A stretch of 6,546 nucleotides of DNA from Spirochaeta sp. (GTDB lineage: Bacteria; Spirochaetota; Spirochaetia; DSM-2461): positions 1 to 6,546 of the forward strand of contig DAOVYP010000131.1 of the NCBI GenBank assembly GCA_030635565.1, given 5' to 3'. Both the position numbers and the translations under genes were made by a program. The notes beneath the pieces were generated by a model. It was not told the origin of the DNA, did not search any database, and saw nothing but the letters and a program-made list of their open reading frames with translations. Within the stretch, counting starts at the first letter, position 1; the number at the start of each line of letters is the position of its first letter. Below are positions 1 through 4,830 of the stretch, piece after piece.

Positions 1-19
1 ATACGGCACCGATGGTTCT

Positions 20-277
20 CTAGAGGTGGCGGGGAAGGTGGCTGTGCGGAGAAAGGGGATACTGTACCGGATCAAGACGGGCGAATTTCTCAGAAGCTTC
101 TTCGACTCTATTTTCGCCGAAAAGACCGAGACCTGAATTCCCGGCTTCGATAATTTCATCGACACTGCGGGTTTTGGATACGGCCATAACAGAAATAGAT
201 GAGGTGTCCCGGTTGTAAAGACCGGCTGTATTTTCCAGGCTGTCCTGAAATGCCAGCCAGTTCTCCATTATCGACAT
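20..277 (-). CDS. yggS: YggS/PROSC-family PLP-binding protein, N-terminal fragment ended by an in-frame stop
   Basis: YggS-family proteins bind pyridoxal phosphate in a single-domain alanine-racemase-like barrel and help control PLP and amino-acid homeostasis in the cytoplasm. Seen here from the ATG at 277: an MSIxEN start, then MAVSKT with the PLP lysine at about residue 35, and FGENRVEEA at residues 53-61. All three sit at the usual family spacing. The frame meets TAG at 20-22 after only 85 residues, against about 230 in the family. At that point the family has a motif like HLIGHLQRNK. Here the frame reads HLPRHL, stop, RTIGAV, so homology seems to run on past the stop with several substitutions. 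This suggests a pseudogene, or sequencing error if position 1 is a contig edge. An in-frame GTG at 295, preceded by AGGGG, is an alternative start that would add six residues (MDIIII). The family alignment favours 277. Identity is fairly sure; whether the gene is intact is not. Confidence 0.75.
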   Translation of the reverse strand: MSIMENWLAFQDSLENTAGLYNRDTSSISVMAVSKTRSVDEIIEAGNSGLGLFGENRVEEASEKFARLDPVQYPLSPHSHLPRHL

Positions 278-284
278 AATAATG

Positions 285-290
285 ATTATA
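285..290 (-). promoter_or_regulatory. Possible -10 box (TATAAT) for yggS, leaderless layout
   Basis: On the minus strand a perfect TATAAT lies 7 nt upstream of the preferred yggS ATG at 277. Transcription would then begin at or very near the start codon, giving a leaderless mRNA. This agrees with the lack of a Shine-Dalgarno sequence in front of that ATG. The candidate -35 (TTCCCC or TCCCCA, around 308-314) is weak, so the call rests on the -10 and its position. Confidence 0.35.
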
Positions 291-336
291 TCCACAGAAC
301 CCCTGCATGGGGAACGAGAGTGACCGGACCCGGAGC

Positions 337-365
337 TTGACGTTTTTGAAACATCGCACTAACGT
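337..365 (+). promoter_or_regulatory. Possible sigma-70-type promoter of the thiamine operon
   Basis: TTGACG at 337-342 matches the -35 consensus at five of six positions. A 17-nt spacer leads to TAACGT at 360-365, which keeps the most conserved -10 bases (first T, second A, last T) but not the middle ones. Transcription would start near 372, just at the 5' foot of the riboswitch P1 stem, and that position is the main support. A better -10-like string, TATATT at 366-371, has no well-spaced -35 and would start the RNA inside the aptamer. Confidence 0.35.
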
Positions 366-372
366 TATATTT

Positions 373-452
373 GAGCTTCCGGGGTGGCCTGTCAGGCCTG
401 AGATTACACTCGTGAACCTGATCCGGATTATACCGGCGTAGGAACGGGGCTC
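373..452 (+). ncRNA. TPP riboswitch aptamer (THI element)
   Basis: The sequence carries the diagnostic thi-box strings in order. CTGAGA at 398-403 is the pyrimidine-sensing J3-2 region. GAACCTGATC at 414-423 is followed by CCGG (423-426) pairing with CCGG (433-436), and GCGTAGG closes the pyrophosphate-sensing arm. Further helices can be drawn: P3 as GGCCT (386-390) with AGGCC (394-398), P2 as GGTG (383-386) with CACT (407-410), and P1 as TTCC (377-380) with GGAA (441-444). P1 may be extended by GAGC (373-376) with GCTC (449-452). There is no long P3a insertion, as is usual in bacteria. The aptamer lies about 40 nt upstream of thiB, so it should repress thiamine uptake when TPP is plentiful. 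Confidence 0.95.
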
Positions 453-462
453 TTCTTAACCC

Positions 463-492
463 GGGACCATCTTTTATTCAAAGAGTGGTTCC
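463..492 (+). promoter_or_regulatory. Riboswitch expression platform: hairpin sequestering the thiB ribosome-binding site
   Basis: GGGACCA (463-469) pairs with TGGTTCC (486-492), with one G-U pair. After a bulged G485, TCTTT (470-474) pairs with AAAGA (480-484). The result is a 12-bp stem with a TATTC loop. The thiB Shine-Dalgarno sequence (AAGAG, 481-485) is buried in the 3' arm, and the stem ends directly against the ATG at 493. No run of U follows it, so control should be at translation initiation rather than by transcription termination. This is the usual OFF structure for translational TPP switches. The pairing is seen directly; the switching is inferred. Confidence 0.75.
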
Positions 493-1530
493 ATGAAACG
501 AATCCGACTTTTCCAATGTACTTCAATGATATTTTGTCTGACCCTGACTTTCCCGTTGGCAGTACGGGGAAACGGCGACAAATCCGAAGAGAATGTTCTC
601 AATGTCTATTGTTATGACTCATTCAGTTCCGAATGGGGACCGGGACCGGTGATCGCCGAGTCCTTTTATGAGGTATACGGCATCAGACTCAAGTTCAATG
701 CGCCTGGAGATGCAGTAACGGTTCTCAATCAGCTCATTCTGGAAAAGGGAAAATCAAACGCAGATATTGTTGTCGGCCTGGATAACAGCCTGCTGATTCG
801 GGCACTGAGTGCCGGTATTCTTGAACCCTACGAGTCACATGCCCTGGATTCGGTTCCTTCTGAACTTGTTTTTGACGAAACATATCACCTTCTGCCATTT
901 GATTACGGCTATTTCGCCGTCTGCTATGATTCCGAGGCTATGCCTGTTCCCCCGGCTTCGCTGGAAGATCTCACTTCAGATAAATATACCGATTCTCTGA
1001 TACTGATGGATCCGAGGACGTCGACTCCCGGCCTGGGATTCCTGTTATGGACCATCGCAGTATACGGTGATGGCTGGCCTGAATACTGGCAGAGGTTGCG
1101 GCCCTCCATCCTGACCATTACGGAAAGCTGGAGTCAGGGATATACACTGTTCACTGCCGGTGAGGCGCCTATGGTTCTCAGTTACGGAACCAGCCCCGTA
1201 TACCATACTGAATATGAAGGAACCTATCGCTACAGGGCCGCTGATTTTTCGGATGGCCATATCATGCAAATTGAAGGTATGGGAATCGTTTCAGGGACGG
1301 ATAATCGAAACGAAGCGGAACTATTTATTGACTTCATGCTCAGTGATGAGGCCCAGATCGCACTGGCAAAATATAACATCATGCTTCCGGTCAACAGTGA
1401 AGTGACCCTTCCCCAATCTTTCGAAACGTCACTTCGACCGGGTAAGAAGGTATCTCTATCCGGTGGATATCCCGATGCCGATGAAATTGAAGGACTTATC
1501 AGGCAATGGACAGAGGTATTCCGCCGTTGA
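493..1530 (+). CDS. thiB: Thiamine ABC transporter, periplasmic substrate-binding protein ThiB
   Basis: ThiB captures thiamine and its phosphates outside the inner membrane and delivers them to ThiPQ. The 345-residue product starts with a Sec signal peptide (basic MKRIR, hydrophobic core to about residue 24, probable cleavage after VRG at 24-26). The mature part follows E. coli ThiB closely: YDSFSSEWGPGP (41-52), ADIVVGLDN (90-98), PFDYGYFAVCYD (135-146), DPRTSTPGLGFLLW (173-186), SYGTSPVYH (230-238) and DFSDGH (251-256). Aromatic residues that line the thiamine pocket in E. coli are kept (W213, Y231, Y237, matching W197, Y215, Y221). The position of E. coli W280 is Ile296 here. The ATG at 493 follows AAGAG at 481-485 with a 7-nt gap. 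The gene is first in the operon behind a TPP riboswitch, which independently supports the thiamine assignment. The 3' end overlaps thiP. Confidence 0.95.
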   Translation: MKRIRLFQCTSMIFCLTLTFPLAVRGNGDKSEENVLNVYCYDSFSSEWGPGPVIAESFYEVYGIRLKFNAPGDAVTVLNQLILEKGKSNADIVVGLDNSLLIRALSAGILEPYESHALDSVPSELVFDETYHLLPFDYGYFAVCYDSEAMPVPPASLEDLTSDKYTDSLILMDPRTSTPGLGFLLWTIAVYGDGWPEYWQRLRPSILTITESWSQGYTLFTAGEAPMVLSYGTSPVYHTEYEGTYRYRAADFSDGHIMQIEGMGIVSGTDNRNEAELFIDFMLSDEAQIALAKYNIMLPVNSEVTLPQSFETSLRPGKKVSLSGGYPDADEIEGLIRQWTEVFRR

Positions 1531-3191
1531 AAAACCGAGGCAGACGACCCGATGGAACCTGGGTGCTTCTCTGGCCTGCACTGTTCTGGGTTGCCGCTTT
1601 CGCCATACCCCTGATTGCCGTCGCCCTGCGGGCCGCCAATTCCATTTCCGAACTTGTTCAACTCGCGGTTTCGCCCTATTACAGAGGGTTACTGAGGTTC
1701 ACCGTCAAACAAGCCGGCTTGAGTACGATCGCTTCCGTCCTCTTCGGGCTGCCGGGCGCTTATTACATTGGCAGACATCGATTCCCGGGCCGAAGACTGT
1801 TGAAATCCATTTCCACAGTACCCTTCGTCCTCCCCCCGATTCTCGCGGTCCTCGGATTTATTCTCGTTTTCGGGAATTCCGGACTGATCAACTCCGTAAG
1901 GGTTTCAATCAGCGGCGGTGAAACCGCACCGTGGAAAATCCTCTACTCACTCCGGGCCATAATCATGGCTCACGTTTTCTACAACTTTCCCCTCACTCTT
2001 CGTATCGTCGGTGATTCCTGGTCGACCCTGCCTCGGTCTACATACAATGCCGCAAGATCAATCGGTGCCGGTCCGCTGAAGGCTTTTATTACGGTAGACA
2101 TCCCAGGGCTGGCACCATCAATCCTGACTGCTGCGGTCATTACCTTCCTGTACTGTTTCCTGAGTTTTGCCATCATTCTCGTACTCGGCGGGGGCCCTGA
2201 ACTGAGCACTCTGGAAGTGGAAATCTACCGGTTAATCAAATATCAGCTTGATTTCGCACGGGGCAGCGCTTTGGCGATTATCGAGTCACTTATCGCCCTG
2301 GGATTACTCGCTGTATTTGCCTGGACTGATTCACGACTTCGTAAAAAGACTGTCGACGATGCTATGAACAGCGGGACCAGAGAGCCTGAACGAATAGGAG
2401 GAATCAAGGCCATTCCCGCTTTTATCTACCTTGTCCCGGCACTATTCCTGATTCTCGCGCCATTATTATCAGTCGTCCTGCACAGTTTTATTGTTCGACC
2501 GACAAGAATCGCCTCTCTCCAATTTTCTCTCGGGCACTGGATCCGATTATGGGGCGGCGGCATCGTCAGTGGATCGGTTCCGTTGTTGTCTGTACTGCGC
2601 ACCTTGATTCTGGGAGTAGTCGTTGCCATTACTACGACCTTCACGGCTTCATTCGCAGGCTGGTACACATCACACAGGTCAGGTAGAACCGTAAGGGTAC
2701 TGGAGGTGATGCTGTTTCTTCCCATGGGAGTCAGTTCCGTTATTCTCGGCCTGGGTTACCTCATCATCACGGACCGGATACCTGCCACCAACTTCATACG
2801 GTTAATAGCACTGGTGGGTGCCCATACGATGATAGCGCTGCCGTTCGCCTACCATATCATCTCGGGTCGACTGAAAGAGATTTCACCTCGCATACCTCAG
2901 GCCGCCCGGGCATCGGGTGCCGGGCCTCTGAAATCGCTTTTTTCGGTTGAGTTGCCTCTGGCCCGACCGGCGTTGGTTACGGCGGCCGTTTTTTCAATGG
3001 CTATATCTTCGGGGGAACTGAATGCCACAATAATTCTCGCTCCCGGCGACTTCACGACAATGCCGCTTGCAATATACAGAATGATCGGTGCCTACGATAT
3101 TTTCGGGGCCTGCGCCCTGGGAACAGTTCTCATCGGTATCAGCGTCATCAGTTTCCTCACTCTGGACCGATATGGAGAAATCTCACTTTGA
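1506..3191 (+). CDS. thiP: Thiamine ABC transporter permease ThiP (two fused permease domains)
   Basis: ThiP forms the inner-membrane channel for thiamine. The 561-residue product holds two BinB-type permease halves in one chain, like E. coli ThiP (536 residues), with about a dozen hydrophobic segments. Each half has the cytoplasmic EAA loop that docks on the ATPase: AARSIGAGPLKAF at 182-194 with DIPGL after it, and AARASGAGPLKSL at 466-478 with ELPLA after it. Other ThiP-like strings are AVLGFILVFGNSGL (114-127), AHVFYNFPL (155-163) and LGGGPELSTLEVEIY (227-241). A hydrophilic linker around 275-300 separates the halves. The ATG at 1506 overlaps the thiB end by 25 nt and has AAGGA at 1490-1494 upstream. 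An in-frame TTG at 1527, forming TTGA with the thiB stop and preceded by AGAGGT at 1512-1517, is an equally plausible start and would shorten the protein by seven residues. Confidence 0.93.
   Translation: MDRGIPPLKNRGRRPDGTWVLLWPALFWVAAFAIPLIAVALRAANSISELVQLAVSPYYRGLLRFTVKQAGLSTIASVLFGLPGAYYIGRHRFPGRRLLKSISTVPFVLPPILAVLGFILVFGNSGLINSVRVSISGGETAPWKILYSLRAIIMAHVFYNFPLTLRIVGDSWSTLPRSTYNAARSIGAGPLKAFITVDIPGLAPSILTAAVITFLYCFLSFAIILVLGGGPELSTLEVEIYRLIKYQLDFARGSALAIIESLIALGLLAVFAWTDSRLRKKTVDDAMNSGTREPERIGGIKAIPAFIYLVPALFLILAPLLSVVLHSFIVRPTRIASLQFSLGHWIRLWGGGIVSGSVPLLSVLRTLILGVVVAITTTFTASFAGWYTSHRSGRTVRVLEVMLFLPMGVSSVILGLGYLIITDRIPATNFIRLIALVGAHTMIALPFAYHIISGRLKEISPRIPQAARASGAGPLKSLFSVELPLARPALVTAAVFSMAISSGELNATIILAPGDFTTMPLAIYRMIGAYDIFGACALGTVLIGISVISFLTLDRYGEISL
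1512..1530 (+). promoter_or_regulatory. Ribosome-binding site and alternative TTG start at the thiB-thiP junction
   Basis: AGAGGT at 1512-1517 is a good Shine-Dalgarno sequence, 9 nt ahead of an in-frame TTG at 1527-1529. That TTG shares three bases with nothing else in the operon except the thiB TGA at 1528-1530, giving a TTGA overlap. The thiP-thiQ junction has the same arrangement, which argues that this site, rather than the ATG at 1506, may be the true thiP start. Confidence 0.45.
3174..3191 (+). promoter_or_regulatory. Ribosome-binding site and TTG start at the thiP-thiQ junction
   Basis: GGAG at 3174-3177 lies 10 nt ahead of the TTG start of thiQ at 3188. The TTG overlaps the thiP stop TGA (3189-3191) as TTGA. 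Overlapping stop and start usually means translational coupling, which would keep permease and ATPase levels matched. No ATG lies close enough in this frame to replace the TTG without losing the first beta strand of the ATPase. Confidence 0.6.
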
Positions 3192-4264
3192 AGATTTCAC
3201 CCCTGATTTTCAAAAGCGTCCGTTTTGTCCGCGGTGATTTTTCCCTGGATATCAATGTGAGGTTCCCCGAGGGTAAATTAACGGTGATTCTGGGACCCAG
3301 CGGCTGCGGGAAGACAACGCTGCTGGACTTAGCCGCAGGATTTCTCCGACCCTCAGGCGGATCAATTCTCGAAGGTGAACAGGATGTCACCCTGTGGCCG
3401 CCGAACAAAAGGAAGGTGGGTGTCGTCTTTCAGGATCATGCGCTCTTTCCCCATTTGAATGTCAGTGATAATGTCGCCTACGGCCCGAAAGTTCGGGGCG
3501 CGGGTAAAGTAAGGGCCGGAAATATCGCCACCGGATACCTCGAAATGACTCATATGTCGAAATTTGCGTCCAGGATGCCGTATTCTCTCTCCGGGGGGGA
3601 ACGTCAGCGGGTCGCCCTGGCCCGATCTTTAGCCATTGAGCCGGATATTCTGCTCCTGGATGAACCCTTCAGTTCACTCGATGCCGCTCTCAGGAGAACG
3701 TTGAGAAATGAAGTCAGACAGATCCAGAAGCATACGAGCATAACAGCCATCCTTGTAACTCATGACCAGGATGAAGCCCTTGCATTGGCAGACGAGCTTG
3801 CCGTGATGAGACATGGGCGAATTATTCAGATGGGAAAACCCGGGGAATTATGGAAGAATCCCGCCGACCTGTTCACCGCACTTTTCCTGGGACGTACAAC
3901 CCGGTTGTCTGTTCGTCGTATATCACCGCTTAACACAAACGGGCTGATGGTGGAAACCGCAGCGGGTACGATACGGATCGATAACACGGAAAAGCTTCCG
4001 GTTCTACCCTCCACGCTGGTAATCCGTCCTGAAGATCTCATCCTGACCAAAAGCGGTCACCTCTCAGGGCAGGTAACAGAGGTGGAGTATGCCGGCGGTC
4101 ACTGGAGGATCCGTCTGAATGCCGGTGATGGTACGGATATGATCGACTGCGACATACACGATACGATGCCTCCGTCGGTCGGAGATCTTTTATCTCTCAA
4201 TGTCCGATCCGGCTCTGCGAGAATCCTGCCCGGGGCGGTAAGTGATTATTTGGAGGCCCGCTAA
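3188..4264 (+). CDS. thiQ: Thiamine ABC transporter ATP-binding protein ThiQ with C-terminal TOBE-like domain
   Basis: This is the cytoplasmic ATPase that powers ThiBP. All ABC motifs are present in the 358-residue product: Walker A GPSGCGKT (36-43), Q-loop VFQDHALFPHL with Gln82, signature LSGGERQR (134-141), Walker B ILLLDEP (154-160), D-loop SSLD (162-165) and H-loop His192. E. coli ThiQ is only about 232 residues. Here roughly 120 more residues follow, with RPEDL at 280-284 and a beta-rich GQVTEVEYAGGHWRIRL stretch (294-310), typical of the TOBE domains of PotA/FbpC-type ATPases. On the ATPase alone it could be called a spermidine- or iron-type protein; the thiB, thiP and riboswitch context gives the thiamine role. 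It starts at a TTG overlapping the thiP stop. Its TAA stop (4262-4264) lies inside the terminal repeat of the palindromic element downstream. Confidence 0.9.
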   Translation: MKISPLIFKSVRFVRGDFSLDINVRFPEGKLTVILGPSGCGKTTLLDLAAGFLRPSGGSILEGEQDVTLWPPNKRKVGVVFQDHALFPHLNVSDNVAYGPKVRGAGKVRAGNIATGYLEMTHMSKFASRMPYSLSGGERQRVALARSLAIEPDILLLDEPFSSLDAALRRTLRNEVRQIQKHTSITAILVTHDQDEALALADELAVMRHGRIIQMGKPGELWKNPADLFTALFLGRTTRLSVRRISPLNTNGLMVETAAGTIRIDNTEKLPVLPSTLVIRPEDLILTKSGHLSGQVTEVEYAGGHWRIRLNAGDGTDMIDCDIHDTMPPSVGDLLSLNVRSGSARILPGAVSDYLEAR

Positions 4265-4276
4265 TGTGGTGTCCCG
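4261..4276 (+). repeat. Left terminal inverted repeat of the palindromic element
   Basis: This 16-bp arm is the exact reverse complement of 4438-4453. It includes the TAA stop codon of thiQ at 4262-4264. The match ends sharply: position 4260 (G) does not pair with 4454 (T). Confidence 0.9.
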
Positions 4277-4313
4277 TAAATCTGTTTATTAACTTACAAC
4301 TGAACACCTTGAG

Positions 4314-4402
4314 TGGAATTACCCTGAATCGTTGCTACAAGTACCCCTCGTTCCAGCGGGACTCGCCTTGGAGGCTTGTCTCCACGATTCCGGGTAACTC
4401 CA
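4314..4402. repeat. Internal long stem-loop nested in the palindromic element
   Basis: Arms 4314-4341 and 4375-4402 pair at 23 of 28 positions around a 33-nt centre. Within the centre, GTTCC (4350-4354) can pair with GGGAC (4358-4362) across an AGC loop. The centre of this small hairpin, of the internal stem and of the terminal repeats all fall within about 2 nt of 4357. As RNA this would be a strong structure read from either strand. No U-run follows on either strand, so it is not a standard intrinsic terminator. Confidence 0.75.
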
Positions 4403-4437
4403 ATAAAATACCCATTTGTATCGAGCCGCCAAATATT

Positions 4438-4453
4438 CGGGACACCACATTAG
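4438..4453 (-). repeat. Right terminal inverted repeat of the palindromic element
   Basis: This 16-bp arm is the exact reverse complement of 4261-4276. It includes the stop codon of the minus-strand lipoprotein gene (TTA at 4450-4452 on the plus strand, TAA on the minus strand). Both flanking genes therefore stop at the same place in the repeat. Confidence 0.9.
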
Positions 4454-4830
4454 TCCTTCATCTCAATTCCGGCGCGAGCGGTACGTGCTTGAGCCGGTGA
4501 ATCATAAACATCCATGCTGTCATCAGGAATCCAACCGGCGGTGTCCGAATCGGAGGATCTGACTTCCAGCCAGTAGGATCTTCCATCCTCGGCGCCCACT
4601 TTTGATACGATCTCGACAATATCTCCCCGTCTCAGCAGGCCGCTGACTCCTGATGCAGGGTCTCTGGTTTCCAGGACTTTCAAGTAGGGTTTGTTGACCA
4701 CTCCCCATTGAGATTCGGATGTGAGTACCGGAGTGGGGGGCAGCTCAAGGGACACTGGTTCTTCCTCAGGCCTGCAGGAAGTCTGCAAAAACAGAAAAAC
4801 AGCCAACAGCAAGAAAGATACAGGTCTCAT
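4450..4830 (-). CDS. Small SH3-domain (SH3b-like) lipoprotein
   Basis: The 126-residue product has a hydrophobic signal segment (residues 5-15) ending in LQTSC, with Cys19 as the lipidation site. Leu at -4 rather than -3 is the relaxed lipobox seen in spirochaetes. After an acidic, proline-rich linker comes an SH3b-like fold of about 65 residues: WGVVNKPYLKVLETRDPASG at 42-61, LLRRGDIVEIVSK at 65-77, YWLEVRS at 86-92 and GWIPDD at 98-103. Such domains often bind cell-wall peptides or proteins, but the ligand here is unknown. The ATG at 4830 overlaps the uvrB stop as ATGA and has AGGGAAGG at 4837-4844 as a strong Shine-Dalgarno sequence with a 6-nt gap, so it is probably coupled to uvrB. The last codon is followed by a TAA lying inside the palindromic element's terminal repeat. 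I do not recognise a named homologue. Confidence 0.85.
   Translation of the reverse strand: MRPVSFLLLAVFLFLQTSCRPEEEPVSLELPPTPVLTSESQWGVVNKPYLKVLETRDPASGVSGLLRRGDIVEIVSKVGAEDGRSYWLEVRSSDSDTAGWIPDDSMDVYDSPAQARTARAGIEMKD

Larger units (their letters stand above)
4261..4453. mobile_element. MITE-like foldback element (193-bp imperfect palindrome)
   Basis: CTAATGTGGTGTCCCG at 4261-4276 is repeated perfectly in inverse at 4438-4453. Read against its own reverse complement, the whole 193-bp interval aligns with itself, with an offset of about 2 nt in the middle. The inner arms 4314-4341 and 4375-4402 match at 23 of 28 positions. It encodes no credible protein. If a TA dinucleotide is the target duplication (4262-4263 and 4451-4452), the element proper is 4264-4450, starting ATGTGG and ending CCACAT. 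TA duplication is the habit of IS630/Tc1-mariner elements, but the family is a guess and no parent transposase is in the window. It sits exactly between two convergent genes and supplies both stop codons. It could also be a conserved intergenic structure or a bidirectional terminator rather than a mobile element. Confidence 0.6.

Noticed and set aside
299..313. Small inverted repeat CCCCTGCATGGGG between the divergent genes
   Set aside because: Only four G-C pairs around a 5-nt centre, with no U-run on either strand and no known operator match; probably chance.
445..475. Intrinsic terminator in the thiB leader
   Set aside because: The candidate stem CGGG/CCCG (445-448, 460-463) is only 4 bp and no U-run follows it directly. 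The hairpin at 463-492 that overlaps the ribosome-binding site explains the region better.
1230..1661. A 143-codon minus-strand frame across the thiB-thiP junction
   Set aside because: It is antisense to two strongly supported genes, resembles no family I know, and has no upstream ribosome-binding signal that I can see.
1463..1921. A 152-codon plus-strand frame overlapping the thiB end and thiP start
   Set aside because: It is out of frame with both genes and rich in Arg and Pro without domain features; thiB and thiP explain the region.
4261..4453. Integron attC-like recombination site
   Set aside because: The palindrome is longer than usual for attC, and its ends do not show the GTTRRRY/RYYYAAC core sites.
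4264..4500. A 78-codon plus-strand open frame starting at the thiQ stop
   Set aside because: It reads through the palindromic element and antisense to the lipoprotein, has no recognisable domain, and is explained by the repeat structure.
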